Origin: Allantophomopsis cytisporea
Taxonomy: Eukaryota; Ascomycota; Leotiomycetes; Phacidiales; Phacidiaceae
Assembly (NCBI GenBank): GCA_024752435.1
Contig: CP103023.1
Span: forward strand, 1,922,001-1,986,000
Reading direction: 5' to 3'
DNA: 64,000 nt
In this document: positions 23,584-36,294 of the stretch, in pieces
Layout of the letters: the number at the start of each line of letters is the position of its first letter
Numbering within the stretch: position 1 is the first letter of the stretch
Program-made: the position numbers and the translations under genes
The notes under the pieces: generated by a model
Databases searched by the model: none
What the model was told of the DNA's origin: nothing
The model's input: only the letters and a program-made list of their open reading frames with translations

Positions 23584-24315
23584 TTAGTTGTGTCCAGCCT
23601 TGCGAAGAGAGGTGCTGAGCCACTCCAAACCCTCGTAGAGACCATCACCGGAAGTGGCGCAAGTAGATTGGATGTACTAGAAATGATGTTAGCGAATCGT
23701 GTACACAAGTAAAGTGAAATGAACTCACCCAGGCGCGCTGTCTCAAGCTGTGAAGACCCAACTTGTCTGTGATCTCTGCGGCGTTCATTGCGTTCTGAAG
23801 AATGTTAGCTTCCAAATCTTGACCTTGCGCTTTTGGGTATACATACTGGCAAATCCTGCTTGTTGGCGAAGACCAAAAGGAGAGCATCTCTAAGCTCATC
23901 CTCATTCAACATGCGCTGCAACTCCTCACGAGCCTCGACAACACGATCACGATCGTTGGAGTCAACAACGAAAATAATACCCTGGGTGTTCTGGAAGTAA
24001 TGTCTCCAAAGGGGTCTAATCTTGTCCTGTCCTCCAACATCCCATACGGTGAATTGAATGTTCTTGTACTCGACAGTCTCGACATTGAAGCCTAGGGTGT
24101 GGTGTCAGCGTAAAGTCCAGGGGGGTTCGATGCGATGTGACCTTGTTGCCGCGCAAGGGGGTCGTACCAATGGTTGGGATAGTGGTGACAATTTCACCAA
24201 GCTTGAGCTTATAAAGAATGGTAGTCTTTCCAGCAGCGTCCAAACCAACCATCAAGATTCTCATTTCCTTCTTTCCCCAGAGCTTATCGAACAACTTTGA
24301 AAACGTGAGACCCAT
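23584..24315 (-). CDS. ARF1: ADP-ribosylation factor 1 GTPase
   Basis: Arf1 is a small GTPase that recruits COPI and clathrin adaptors at the Golgi. Exons are 24315-24168, 24091-23847, 23794-23729 and 23676-23584 (introns 52-76 bp), giving 183 residues. Gly2 in MGLTFSKLF is the myristoylation site. The P-loop GLDAAGKT, switch I PTIGFNVE (split by intron 1), switch II WDVGGQDKIRPLWRHY, NKQDLPNAMNAAE and the G5 region TCATSGDGLYEGLEWL are all intact. The residue pattern is Arf1-class rather than Arl or Sar1. Confidence 0.97.
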
Positions 24316-25003
24316 ATTGGCGAAATTAGGAGAATGTGGGAAACGGTGAGATTAAGGGCCGCTCTTGCGTGATTGGAATCTAAACAGCAACAATGATGTT
24401 AGTGATGCGCGGGGACAAGAACAAATGATGTTTATATGTAAGAGAAGGGAGTTCGAAGATACATGGATAGAGATGACAGATGTTGGAAGTCGACAATCCG
24501 TGGAAAGCCCGGGGTCCCCAATGAGCACAAAGCCTCATTGAGCGGAACCCCATAGAAGACCACGCGCCGCTCCACGCTTTGACACACAGGATCTCATTCT
24601 AATCGCACAACACCCAGAAACATAAGGGCATCAACTTACAAATCCGTGAGGCTTTTGGTGACCAGGTGGAGATAGATTGAGAGTTGTTAGCGAGGTGGTG
24701 AATTGGCGGTAGAGTAAGTTGGGGTTGCTTTGACAGAGAGAACACGGTAATGTTCGTGCGAGTTTCTTGGCCAGTAATCCACGCTAACCCCGATAAGCTT
24801 TTAGCTTGAATTCACATCTCCCTGCAGGACATTGAATCTCATAATGAGGCTCATGACCGTGAAACGGCGAATTGCGCATTAACGATTGCATACAAGGAGC
24901 GACCATTAGCTACACAAAGGGTGGCTTAAACTTTCCCTGTATATCAGAACGTGTTTTCAATTGAGCATAATCATCTATTGCCATTCACTTCTCATCATAC
25001 ATC
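24316..25003. other. Divergent ARF1 / EMP24 upstream region
   Basis: This stretch contains the 5' flanks of ARF1 and EMP24. Several GTGAG/CTAAC-like signals near 24370-24660 make a 5'-UTR intron of ARF1 possible but not provable. No other gene is seen. Confidence 0.45.
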
Positions 25004-25787
25004 ATGCGCTTCTCTCTGGGAGCAACGTTTCTGGCCGTAAGTAGCTTGCTTGGAGCTACAGCTGCTCATACCATCCTTCTCAGCGCCCACGGCAGAGAAT
25101 GTTTCCATGAGTCACTTCACCGCGATGACAAGATGACTGTTACGTTCCAAGTGGGGGATAGAGAGTTTGGAAGTGCTGGCAACCTTGAGATCGACTTTTG
25201 GGTAAGCTGTCCTCTCGCGTGGCATCTTCTCAAGACAGGGACTAATTTATCTCACCCCAGGTCACCAACCCAAATGGAGGCAACGAGTTCCATGAGCGAG
25301 GTGTCTCAAATGGCGACCATTCCTTCACTGCGCAACACGATGGAAAGTACACCTATTGCTTTAGCAACGAGCACTGGTCCGCCTCTAGCAAGGAAGTTTC
25401 CTTCAACGTCCACGGTATCGTCTATGTCCCAGAGGCGGAAGCACCATCAGACCCATTGGAGGCTGAAGGTATGCTCAAATTCCATAGCTGGGATGATACA
25501 TATACTAATACTCTTGCAGTACGACAGCTCTCGGAGCTTCTAACACAAGTTAAGGATGAACAATCATACATTGTTATGCGCGAAAGAACCCACAGAAATA
25601 CCGCTGAAAGCACGAATGGCAGAGTCAAGTGGTGGAGCATATTCCAGATTGGTGTCCTAATCGGCGAAGGTATCTTTCAGGTCTGGTGGTTGAAGCGTTT
25701 CTTCGAGGTAGGTAACGGCAACACTGGGCGCTATGGAGTCCTGAGCCGGTAACTGATTGACCACCACAGGTTAAACGTGTTGTATGA
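25004..25787 (+). CDS. EMP24: p24-family cargo receptor (Emp24)
   Basis: This is a type I membrane protein of COPII/COPI vesicles that sorts GPI-anchored and other cargo between the ER and Golgi. Exons are 25004-25201, 25261-25468, 25520-25707 and 25770-25787, giving 203 residues. A signal peptide (MRFSLGATFLAVSSLLGATAA) is followed by the GOLD domain with two cysteines (GRECFHE and YTYCFSNEHWS). A luminal coiled coil follows, and a C-terminal membrane helix (FQIGVLIGEGIFQVWWLK). The cytosolic tail RFFEVKRVV contains the FF and VV sorting signals; its last six codons, including the stop, form a separate 18-base exon. The paralogous Erv25 ends differently, so the Emp24 (p24-beta) assignment is preferred. 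Confidence 0.93.
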
Positions 25788-26806
25788 AAAGCAGTACTTT
25801 GACCAAGATACTGCTTGCTGTTCTCTTTCAGCATCGGCGTATAGGCATGTCAAGGCAATGGGATTGAGAACATCACAAGTCTTTATGGAACGATTCATGT
25901 ATCAATGTATCATAGGCCGTAAGCCAAATGCAAGAACTGGCGATAACGACGGAGAAAGGAATCACATGATACATGTGGACTTCGTACTTTGGGAGGCCTT
26001 GAATCAACAATTCTTCTATCTCAATTCCCTGAGCACTCGCAAATCACTTCGATGTGATATTCAGCCTTGCAAACACAGCAGACCACACCCATCATGGTGC
26101 GAAGGCGACTGGCATTTCAATTGTGCACAGCGGTCGGTATTATATGCGCACAAGAGTAAGCTTATAGAACCATCCACTTCAAGTTGGCCATCCAGTCAGT
26201 CATTTCTTGCGACAAACTCGACCATGATTTGATGTGGATGACCTTCTCCATTGCCAAGCATGTAATACCCTTTGAGATGCGCTGCATTAGAAATGAATGG
26301 ACCATTCTACCATGTCTACCACCTTGGTTGGGGATCTTCAGTATTGTTGTCGCATTCATGTGATCCGCTCACTCTCTGCATTGGTGCATCTATCAGCCTA
26401 TATGTCACGCACTCCTCATTGTTCACGTACTGCAGCTGCAGCCAAGTCAACATAATCCCATTTTCGTATTGATGTCGTTCTGATTGGGTGCTTCGTATAA
26501 AAGGGATGAATTGGCCAATCGTTCTACGTTGTTTCGTCTGTCCTTCTTCGGGAGTGCTTAGTTCCGAGCCCCAATAACAATAATTTGATGATGGAGGAGG
26601 ATGGGATTTACGTGTTTGTTATGATGATAAGTGAAGCCGGAGAGATGAGCGGTTAAAAGAGTGTAATAACAAACCACATTTAAACCATGTTAAGCCCAAG
26701 ATATTGAAAAGTGAACAAGAGCTTAATGACACTTGACAACTCAACCAAGCACACCGAGCAAGACGACCGTGTATGTTCCAAGACTTGAGAAGGCTCACTC
26801 CACACA
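25788..26806. other. Intergenic region
   Basis: This stretch contains the EMP24 3' UTR and the MFS upstream region. A plus-strand frame of about 150 codons (to 26232) overlaps the end of EMP24 and has no recognisable features. A minus-strand stretch around 26215-26315 reads protein-like for about 35 codons but is closed by stops on both sides. I do not call a gene. Confidence 0.4.
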
Positions 26807-28870
26807 ATGGGGTTGGGTGATAAGCCCCGAAACCTAACGGCAAGCTCCGCAAAGGGCGACTTAGCACCAAAAGAAGAACACGCCGCTGCAGATCAAGAGA
26901 CATCAGCATTAAATACCCCACAAAATACAAACGAAAAGAGCGTACCAGATGTTGCGCCTGTTATTGGAGTAGCTGCAACGACAAACGTATCAACTCAAAA
27001 TGCTGAGAGTGCCGTTGAGGCTGTCGAGCTTCATGCACCAGATGAGCACGGAAATGAGAAGACCAAAGAGTTAGAAGACGCAGCGCAATCCTCTCCAGAA
27101 AAAACTGCAAATGCTAGTACAAATGTCAACAAAACAGCCGAAAATGGCGATGCAAGTGAGGAAGAGGTCGAAGATGAAACCCAATACCCTTCTGGTCCCA
27201 AACTTGCTCTGCTGAGCTTTGGATTATGCATGGCGCTTTTCACGGTCGCATTGGACAACACGTAAGATCGTGATTCTAATTACTGACTTGCAACACCAAT
27301 TCTAACCCAAAGCAGAATCATTGCAACAGCAATTCCAAAAATCACCTCTGTCTTCAACTCTTTGGATGATGTCGGTTGGTATGGGTCATCGTATCTGCTC
27401 ACGACTACAGCTCTTCAGCCATCTTTTGGCCGGATCTTCACGTTCTTTAGCGTCAAGTGGACTTATTTGGTTGCGCTGGTCATCTTCGAACTTGGATCCA
27501 TCGTCTGTGCTTCAGCCCCAAATTCAGTCGCTCTCATTATAGGAAGAGCTGTTGCTGGAGCTGGAGCATCAGCATTGTTCTCTGGAAGTATGACTATTAT
27601 CGGTATGTCTGTAGCGCTGCGACGAAGGCCTTTATATATCGCAGCATTGTCGAGCATGTTCGGTATCTCCTCCGTTGTTGGGCCACTGTTGGGAGGTGCC
27701 CTTACTGATAAAGTAACATGGAGATGGTGCTTCTGGGTATACCACGATCTGATAGTATGCTTGATTAATAGAAACTGACCCTTTTTCTATAGATTAACTT
27801 GCCTTTTGGAGCTGTAGCTCTCCTGTCTGTCGGTTTCTTTTTCAACCCGCCACCACGTAAATCAACTGGCATGTCTTTGAAGAAAAAAGTCCTAGAGATT
27901 GATCTTCTGGGTGCTGTATTCCTCATTTGCGCCATTGTTTGTTTGCTCCTGGCACTCCAGTGGGGTGGATCTACGTATCCATGGCGCAATTCTAAGGTCT
28001 GGGGATGTTTGCTTGGCTTTGGACTTCTAATCATCATCTTTGTCTTCCTCCAATTCCGTCGCGGAGAGCACGCAACAATTCCACCCCGAATCTTTGGCCA
28101 ACGAACGGTGCTTTGGGGTAGTTTGTTCTCTTGCTTCATGTCTATGGGACTTTATTGGTAAACAATCAGCCCATTTGGCCTCAATAGACTATTTAACTCT
28201 TCATAGTCATATCTTCTACCTTCCTTTCTACTTTCAAGCAGTAAAAGGAACTACAGCTGAGGATTCGGGTATTCGCACAATTCCGCTGATGCTGTCAAGC
28301 GTTCTCGCTGCGCTCGTCGTTGGCACCGGTATAACCACGATTGGTGTTTACAAACCATTCATGATTGCTGGGGGTGTTGTATTTACTGTAGGCGCTGGTC
28401 TTCTCTACACACTACAGTTTAACTCAACCGCCGGATACTGGATAGGCTATCAACTTGTTGCTGGATTTGGCATAGGTGGAGCAATTCAGGTACCCTTCAT
28501 CGCAGTGCAAGTGGTCTTGTCGACCAAGGATATGCCAACTGGTAATGCAATCGTCATCTTCTTCAACTCTCTTGGTGGCGCTGTTGCCATCTCCATCGCA
28601 CAGAATATCTTCAGCAATGGCCTTATCAAGAACGTTCCAAAATATGCACCCAAGGTCAGCGCAGAAACTGTTATTGCTGTTGGAGCTACTCACTTGCGAG
28701 ACGTTGTTCCGCCGGCCGACCTACTTGGTGTACTTAAGGCATATGTCATTTCTATTGACAATGCTTTTATTTTGCCCATTGCTGTGGGCACTATTTCAGC
28801 TATTTGTGCCTGTTTCATTGAGTGGAAGAGTGTGAAAGGGAAGAAGTTGATGCCAGGAGGTGCTGGATAA
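26807..28870 (+). CDS. DHA2-type MFS drug/toxin efflux transporter
   Basis: This is a predicted 14-helix proton antiporter of the DHA2 family, which in fungi includes multidrug and secondary-metabolite exporters. Exons are 26807-27261, 27316-27736, 27793-28157 and 28207-28870, giving 634 residues. About 130 hydrophilic residues (Ala/Glu/Thr-rich) precede the first helix (ALLSFGLCMALFTVALDNTI). Landmarks are DDVGWYGSSYLLTTTALQP, motif C in GISSVVGPLLGGALTD and TWRWCFWINLPFGA, the DHA2 signature, which is split by intron 2. The third junction rejoins MGLYCHIFYLPFYFQAVKG. No biosynthetic cluster lies beside it, so a toxin substrate cannot be inferred; general detoxification is equally likely. 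Confidence 0.92.
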
Positions 28871-29441
28871 ATGGGAAAACTGTGCATATCGAACTTTCAG
28901 ATGTTTGTTATACATGTGCTATTATGATAGATAGCAGAAACCGCTCTTGATACACATCATTCAATATAACGAGAATGATATACGTACCTTGCGAGAATTT
29001 TATTCCTTTTTATCCCTTTTTATCCAAGCTTTTGAAGAGGTCAGGTAATGTAGCTGTTCAGAACTTTTAGGATGGATTGCAACAATCCCTCAAATCACCT
29101 CAACGCCTTTGTTAGAATCAAACATAAGATTCACGGTAAAGCTCTAATCTGCGTATATAGTAGGTAGCTGAATCGAGTTCTTATAAGCATCTGAGTCTCT
29201 TTGAATTGGCAGACTTTGATGTCAACGGTGTATCTTTCGGCTCTTCAAGTATTCTCAATGGGGCTAGGCTGCTTAATCCTTTGTGCATCGCGGTATCAAT
29301 ACATTTTCGTTAGCCGCATGATTTCTTTGTCTTCAAAACTATAAGCAAATGCTTTCAAGTAATTTTCTTGATAACTACTTTATGAGATTTTCTTAGCATG
29401 TTGCTTTGAACACTCGACGTGAATTCATCTTGAACTTCATC
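28871..29441. other. Intergenic region
   Basis: This stretch contains the MFS 3' flank and the upstream region of the next gene. A short direct duplication (TTTTTATCC, twice near 29007-29027) is present. No gene is seen. Confidence 0.5.
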
Positions 29442-31181
29442 ATGGCGATTAATGAGAATGTCTTTCGTCCTTGGTTGCACCTGAATTCTTCATCTACCTC
29501 ACTTCAAGGGCTTGAAATAGCCATTCCCCCAGGAGAAAGTTATCCTCGTCCTACACAGTCCTTTAATAATCTATATCACAATAAAGAGCTGCCACCAATA
29601 CCTAGAAAGTCTTCAGCAAGAAGACAAAAGGTTTTCCCAAGAAAAATATCCGATACCTATAAAGTCATGTTTGGTGACGGTCCTTACGCAGAATTGTATA
29701 GCAAAAGGAGCGAGATCAACACCTATATGGAGAAATCAAGTAAGACACAATTGCCGACGACCAACAGTGTCGCTATGTACGATCCACAGATGAGCTTACC
29801 TGAGTCAAAGAAGATATACAATGTTTCGCAAGAAATTCCTCAGTCTGTAGCACCAGATGGGACTCAAGTGAAATCCCATAGGGAAGCTTCGCATCCAGTC
29901 TCTCCAACAGAATGGGAGATAGACAAAGGGATGAGATGGTCAAGCTCAGACAGCTGCTATAGCAATGGAGAAAATGATAGCAGATCCGTCAGTCATCGAG
30001 ACTCGTGGTCGGCCATCAACAGTGCTGAGGATGTCAGTCCCAAGACTCCTCAGGGGGCATTCTATCTCCAACCAAAGACATACAGCGCAAGTACTCCCGA
30101 GATGGACCCGAAATCCTCGAGTACAGTGACTTCTATCGAGCATCACGATAGACCTCCGTTAGCAGTAGTAATCGACCACACTCATCCCATCTACCCACGC
30201 TCCTGGACTGACAAATCCGAAAGAACCCCCATTCCACCAACTCCACACAAAGCCATGACCCTAGATGACATGATAAGCTACGAAAGACAGCGGTTTGAAC
30301 CCAAAAAGCTTCCACAGGACATGTGGAGCTCTTCAAATAGCACCTCCTCTCCTCGCGCTCGCACAGCACCCAAGATTCCTGAGCGAAGCCAGCACCCACC
30401 CGGAAGCCGATACGAGCCAACCTCAACCGCCGTGCCATGGCCTCTAAATTTTCAAGACCGCGCATCAGCGAGGGAGTCGGGAAGCCATTTCAGCGACTGT
30501 TCGGACGATGAAGGGTCTGATAAGAGGTGCCCGCAAGCGCGTTCGTCAGTCATGTCGCATGTTCGGAAAATCTCTACTGCTAGGCTACCACACGAAGCTG
30601 AAGGCATGGAGAAGAGCATGCAAGGGAGAATGAAGAAATTGGGAGCGCCGTTGGTTACTGCGAAGCGCAAGAGGGTCTATTCTAACACTGGCAATCCACC
30701 ATGCGGTCCGTACCAGCACAGCTCAACGCCAAAACAAGTAGAATGGTCATCAGGGAAGCGTACTCAGACTCGAGATGGGCAGGAGATATCTACTTGGCCT
30801 CCATCACCTCACGCCTATACATCCTCTTTGTCTCGTCGATTCTCGTCCATCATTCGTAAGCCCTCAAACGATGCGACTTCTCCTCCCATACCACGGCCAC
30901 CACTACAACAAGAATCACAACCGCAACTGAAAAGGCCTAGTGTGATTGCAAATTATGCTCGTGAGGCTTCAGGTCCTGATACACCGCTGCCTGGACAATC
31001 GAGGCTTACATCTACATTCAGTCCGATTATGCATAAGGGGAAGGGAATGGTTGCACAGGTTCGGCAAGGGATCAAGGTTCGTAGTGCAGTGGAGAAACGG
31101 CGGGATAAACTTCGTCGGGAAATCGTGCTCATTGGGCCTGCAGATCAGTGCCCTGATGGGAAAGTGAATACATGGTTATGA
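29442..31181 (+). CDS. Disordered Ser/Pro-rich protein of unknown function
   Basis: A single open frame encodes 579 residues from the first ATG at 29442 (MAINENVFRPWLHLN). I do not recognise a family. The protein is rich in Ser, Pro, Arg and Lys, with no membrane helix and no long hydrophobic segment, so it is probably intrinsically disordered. Recurrent short motifs are Pro-rich (ELPPIPRKSSARR, PIPPTPHKAM, SPPIPRPPLQQ), which resemble SH3-binding or phosphorylation sites. The C-terminus has a basic segment (AVEKRRDKLRREIVLIG) that could form an amphipathic helix. The uninterrupted length and a good start context argue that the frame is real. Its cellular role is unknown. Confidence 0.75.
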   Translation: MAINENVFRPWLHLNSSSTSLQGLEIAIPPGESYPRPTQSFNNLYHNKELPPIPRKSSARRQKVFPRKISDTYKVMFGDGPYAELYSKRSEINTYMEKSSKTQLPTTNSVAMYDPQMSLPESKKIYNVSQEIPQSVAPDGTQVKSHREASHPVSPTEWEIDKGMRWSSSDSCYSNGENDSRSVSHRDSWSAINSAEDVSPKTPQGAFYLQPKTYSASTPEMDPKSSSTVTSIEHHDRPPLAVVIDHTHPIYPRSWTDKSERTPIPPTPHKAMTLDDMISYERQRFEPKKLPQDMWSSSNSTSSPRARTAPKIPERSQHPPGSRYEPTSTAVPWPLNFQDRASARESGSHFSDCSDDEGSDKRCPQARSSVMSHVRKISTARLPHEAEGMEKSMQGRMKKLGAPLVTAKRKRVYSNTGNPPCGPYQHSSTPKQVEWSSGKRTQTRDGQEISTWPPSPHAYTSSLSRRFSSIIRKPSNDATSPPIPRPPLQQESQPQLKRPSVIANYAREASGPDTPLPGQSRLTSTFSPIMHKGKGMVAQVRQGIKVRSAVEKRRDKLRREIVLIGPADQCPDGKVNTWL

Positions 31182-31875
31182 AGTTTTAGATCTTCAATTG
31201 CTTTCTAGTGTTACATGGTATCAGGGTGGTATTTGCATAGGTTTGCGTTGTATATGATGCAGTTACTTAGCACTTTATATCTAAGATTGCTTCAGCCTTA
31301 GTGCATGCTTGTATGTATTTGAATTTGCAATTTGTTCTATTGAAAAGCTCCATAAATCTTGCATAATGTTGAGGTAATGAATGCGTGCTAGGACGAGTAG
31401 GATTAGTTGTCTAAGACGGAGCTTCAAAATGCAACTCAGTAAGAAACACTGGTCAATTTGGTCTTGAACTCAAGTATATTTGTACATGTGCAGGAACTTG
31501 CTACTGCTGCGATTTTCAAACATTGGTAACGAGTGATCTATGGTGCTTGGATAAACTAGTGTCGGGATACGCTGTCATTTTGTATACCTCCGATGGTCCC
31601 TACTAACTATGGCTGGATGCATTCCGAGAATGAGAATCCTATTGATGGAGAGATACTGGTGAGGCCGTGAGAAGAGCTAACCACTGGAAACCAATTTGAG
31701 ATGTGGACGTCGTAATGCAATCTTCAGGCTTCAGCGCGGATTCTTAGAATGTGAAGTCTACGTATTTGCCATTACATTATATACCTTGCAAACACTGGAT
31801 GAGAAACGGTCAGATACAGTTCGTAGTCGTTCAAATTGCCATTTATGAATGTAAAGAACTGTTAATACATCCGAC
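31182..31875. other. Convergent intergenic region
   Basis: This stretch contains the 3' flanks of the disordered-protein gene and the alpha-mannosidase gene. No gene or repeat is seen. Confidence 0.5.
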
Positions 31876-34800
31876 TCAGAGTTGAAACCTGTATGTAGCA
31901 ACCTCGAATGGCCTAAGAGTGATATTAATCTTGCCCTCCTTGACGTCCAACTCCTCCTCATCATCCTCCAAAGCATTACATTTCCATGCCTTCTTACAAT
32001 CGCAGGTATTTATGATTGTTCCCCTACTAGTTCCTCCCAAACTATCGTAAATCCTCAGGATGACACTCTTTCCCTTTCTCTTCTTGAGCTCACCACGGCT
32101 GACATCCTCATCATCTTCACCACGCTTGATGGTGTCAAGAACCAAGCTCGGATTTCCAGTGAGTTTGAAAGGAGATTCCAGCTTGTGCGCGGAGCCACTC
32201 AGCAGCTTCATGGGGTGGTTGAAATTGAATCCAGTACGGACCGTGGTAGAGCCCAAATCTCCCTGATGAGGCAGGATAGCCCAGCGAATGTGGTGGCGGC
32301 CCATATCAGCATGTGCATCCGGTGCCTTTGGAGCTCGAAGAAGAGAGAGGCGCATGAGGTTGCCACATGTTGCGAAACCATACTTGCTATCGTTCAGAAT
32401 TGAAACACCGTAGCCGTGCTCAGAGAGATCAGCAAACTTGTGGCAGCAGACTTCAAATTTAGCCATGTCCCAGGTGGTGTTATAATGCGTCGGTCTGCGA
32501 ACAATGCCGTATTGAGTCTCGTAGGAAGCCTCTGTATTGCGAATATCGACTGGGAATTCAACCTTCAAAAACTTCATGGTTTCGCGCCATTCAACCTCAG
32601 CAGCTATTTCGACGTATGATTGCTGGCCTTCCAAGGCCGCTGCAAGGCTAATTGTCGTCTTGATCCAACTATCTTTACTGATTTGTGTTTCAGTCATAAC
32701 ACTGACACGATGAGAACTTTGTTCGACAATGCTTGTCTTTCCAGAGGAAAGTTCTTGGCGAGAATCAAGATGGAAAACTTCAACATCCCATGCTTGCCAG
32801 TAAAGCGGCTTGTCATCGAAAATGACTAGCTGGTTTGCCTTACCACCCTTTGGAATGATCTCTCGCTCGCTTTTGAGGTCGTAAAGAGAAGTTATGACAC
32901 CATTGCTGACTTCAAGCTTCAGCTGATCATTCGCAAGCGTGAAAAACCCGGGACTAGACTCTTGTACTGTGACTTCTGGAGATGAAGTCATGAGAGGTTG
33001 CAGTTGAAGCGCTTTGCCTTCGCCACTGGCGATAGCGTAACCCCCTTCGGGGAGTTGCACAATTTCTTCTCGCTCCCATGGCAATGTATTCAAGGCAATC
33101 ACGTTCTTCGAGACAGAGGAAGCCTCTTCAAGTCCAAAAGATTTGTAGATATCCTTCAGTACTTTCTTTCCAGTGGTGAAAATCTTCGCGTAAAGCTTGA
33201 TTGAAAGTCAGCATATTTAGATTTGGGAGGATGAAAGTATCTTACCTCATCAGAGTCATCATAGCACATCTCAATAGAGCTACCAGGGAGACAGTCATGA
33301 AACTGACACAATAGTACTCCTTCCCACATATCATCAATATCCTCCTTTGGATACTTGTACTTGCTATCTTTGATACTAGCAATAGTAGCCAGGAGCTCGA
33401 TGTCATGCAGCATAATCTCTGAGGTTCTATTGTTTCTCTTGTTGTTTGCCTGTGTGGTATAGGTTCCGCGGTGAAGTTCAAAGTAAAGCTCTCCATACCA
33501 AGTCACCAAGTCGGTACCATCGGCAATTTTCTTCTCTAGGTTATCAAAAAAGTCCTCAACACTATGACCCATGTCTACTCGTGGCAACATCCCAACTTGA
33601 TCACTCATTCCACGGCATCTTCGAAGTTTCTCCAAATGCTGCCAGGTTGGACCTCCACCACCGTCGCCTTTGCCGAAAACCAAAAGAGATGTGGCATCTT
33701 GATCCATTGATTTGTGTTGAGTAACGCTGCGCTTTACGTCGCCAAAATTTGCTTCAGCAGTGTATGTCTCTGAAGGCGCCATGTGGCAGATTACTTGACT
33801 GCCATCAAGCGAGACCCAGTTGAAGGTGGTATGTGGAAATTTGTTGATGTTGTTCCAGCTCAATTTTTGGGTGAAGAAGCGTTTCATCCCGACAAGACGA
33901 CATAGCTGTGGAAGTTGACTGGAGTAGCCAAAAGTGTCTGGAAGCCAGAATGTCTTACAACGCTCGCCGAAGTGGCTCTCGAAGAAACGCTGACCATAGA
34001 GGAATTGCCGCACCAAGGACTCTCCAGATGGTAGGTTGGTATCATGCTCAACCCAGCTACCACCTACTGGCTGAAATGTGCCCTTCTTTACCTTGTCCTT
34101 TACTCTATCGAAAACATACGGATAATACATCTTGAGCCATTTGTATTGTTGAGCTTGGGAAACAGCGAAACGATGCTCTGGGTAGCGATCCATCAGATCA
34201 CACTGATTAGACCAGGACCTCGCAACCTTGCGTTTTGTTTCAGCCCAAGGCCACAGCCAACAAGTGTCGATATGACATTGACCGATACCATACACAAGAG
34301 GCTGTGTCCCAGTCTTGTACACCTTGTCAGAGTCGATATCTTTGCCGAGATATTCTTGAGCGATCTTGCGGCCTTTGACGATGGATTCTTGATCACCAAC
34401 TTTGAAGGTATCAATGATCGTATTGGCAACTTTCAGAGCCTTATGTTGCTCCCATGATTCGGTTGGAAACTCTCTGGCAGCATCTCCAATAATCCACATG
34501 TCCATTCGCAGTTGACGAGCTGTCAAATTGACAGCCACAATATCAGCCTTACTCAGCGTGAAATACTTGTTTGGATCAGGTGGCTGAATGGAGTCGCCCC
34601 CAGGTGCATTTCCAAACATGCCATTGCATGCCATCTCGATATAAATTGTATGTTCGTTGCCATCTCTGAACTTTTCCGGTAAGATCCATTCAATTCTTTC
34701 TCCGCCACCAGTCAAGCCTTGTAAAGGATTTCCATCCTCCGTCCAGACCATGCCTTCGTTGTTGGCGTCCCAATGTAGCTCGAGGTGTTCTTTCTTGCAC

Positions 34801-35207
34801 AAGTCTTTTGGCACAGTCAACTGGACCCTGAACCAATGGGTTGACCATGATGGACCGAACGATTGACCAGTCCTTGTCGGTTCGAATTTGTGGGACACAG
34901 CGTCTTTAAATGTTGGTCGAGTAAGATCTGGGGGATTGTATACAGATAGCTTTACATGTGGTTCGCCGGACACTCGAGCTTCGTCCATCATTCTAGACAG
35001 GATTAATTAAAGGTCAACCCGCAATTATAGATAGGAACAGTGAACTTACGCCAAAAGATTGTGATGCTCATATTGTCCACCGTTTGTAAAAGCAGCAATC
35101 CTATCCTTGTAAATGTTCGGAATCCATTGTCCAATTGGTGCCGCAGACAGCTTTGGATAAGAGCTGCCTTTAGACTGGATGGGCAGTTCTTTTGTTTCAC
35201 CTCCCAT
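31876..35207 (-). CDS. AMS1: Vacuolar-type alpha-mannosidase, GH38
   Basis: This enzyme hydrolyses terminal alpha-mannose from free oligosaccharides and glycoproteins. Yeast Ams1 acts in the vacuole after delivery by the Cvt pathway, which agrees with the lack of a signal peptide here (MGGETKELPIQSKG). Exons are 35207-35050, 34992-33246 and 33195-31876 (introns 57 and 50 bp), giving 1074 residues, near yeast Ams1. The catalytic domain shows the zinc ligands in GQCHIDTCWLWPW, the nucleophile aspartate in TFWLPDTFGYSSQLPQ and the last zinc histidine in CQFHDCLPGSSIEM. The C-terminal beta-sandwich domain follows, with HPMKLLSGSAHKLE. All catalytic residues are present. Confidence 0.96.
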
Positions 35208-36294
35208 GACTGTTTTCTGTAATGATTCCGATAAAAGATGATTTGAGTAAATGTCGTGGAATGATGAATCTGTTCAATAAAGGATGATGATGTTAGTACT
35301 CAATGTGCGAAGTGAGGTATGGAGGAGCTGTCCTATCTCGTACAGTCTCATAATCGACAGGGATCAGCTATCGATGCGGGGGAGCATCACCGCCACGACG
35401 GACTAAGCTGGGATAAGCTCCACGGCTGTGATCCACTGTGAACACAAATATGTACATACCCATTTACAAAAGAGAATTTTAAGGTTGTGGTTTTAATAAT
35501 CCTCACTAAAAAGTTTATTTTGCAGAGTATTCACGAGTAGAAGACAGATGGATTCATGCTCAAGACAAATGTTGACTTCTGAAGGAATGGAGCTGATGGA
35601 TCTAGAGCTTATGTTGATAGGTCTAGCGGGAGCGAGGGAGGGAGGGGGTCTACCAGGCCAAGCTTGCTCGACCTGCAGGAACATGTTGAACAACAGACAC
35701 TACCTACATTCCTCTACTTTTTCCAGTAATAGGTTCGAAGCTGTGGGATAACCAATCCATAAATTATTGAAACGTCACTACTGCATAATAGAAACTTCGA
35801 AAACACTGGGCGATGTTAAGGCGACTAAAAGTTCTTGATATTCAAAGTCATAGTACGATTGAATATGTACTTTGACGACGATGGTCCGACATTGTAGGAG
35901 CTCAAAAAACACGAATAGGTAATTACGATCTATTTTATAATTGGGTACTCTCGGATGATTTGAGAATATTCAGTTAAATACCTGGGCGTTTTATCAGTGT
36001 GTCGTTAATGACCCAAGTCGGTCTTTCGATTTGTTTCCATTCGGGGTTATCTTTTTTACCAAAATTGAACAACTTTGTTGCCTTCCTCGATGTAAAGGTG
36101 AAAGAACAAACCCTATCTCCATTTGATATTGAAACAAAAAGACTACGCATACTGAGTGTGTGGGATCTCACCGTCGCTGAATCTGTTCGCTCCATTATTC
36201 GTTAATACGGCATTACACCAAAAGTGATGTAACAATTGCCGACATTGCACAATCTTTAGATTCATCTGTTTTATATAACCACAGCTCGTCCATC
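35208..36294. other. Intergenic region
   Basis: This stretch contains the AMS1 upstream region and the upstream region of the broken APH-family gene. There is a GGGAGGGAGG-type purine run near 35627-35648. Small frames at 35974-36205 show no family features. Confidence 0.45.

Noticed and set aside
25777..26232. 151-codon plus-strand frame after EMP24
   Set aside because: It overlaps the last EMP24 exon in another frame and has no recognisable composition or motif; treated as 3' UTR.
26215..26315. Protein-like minus-strand stretch (GYYMLGNGEGHPHQIMVEF)
   Set aside because: Only about 35 codons between stops, with no splice-supported extension and no family I can name.
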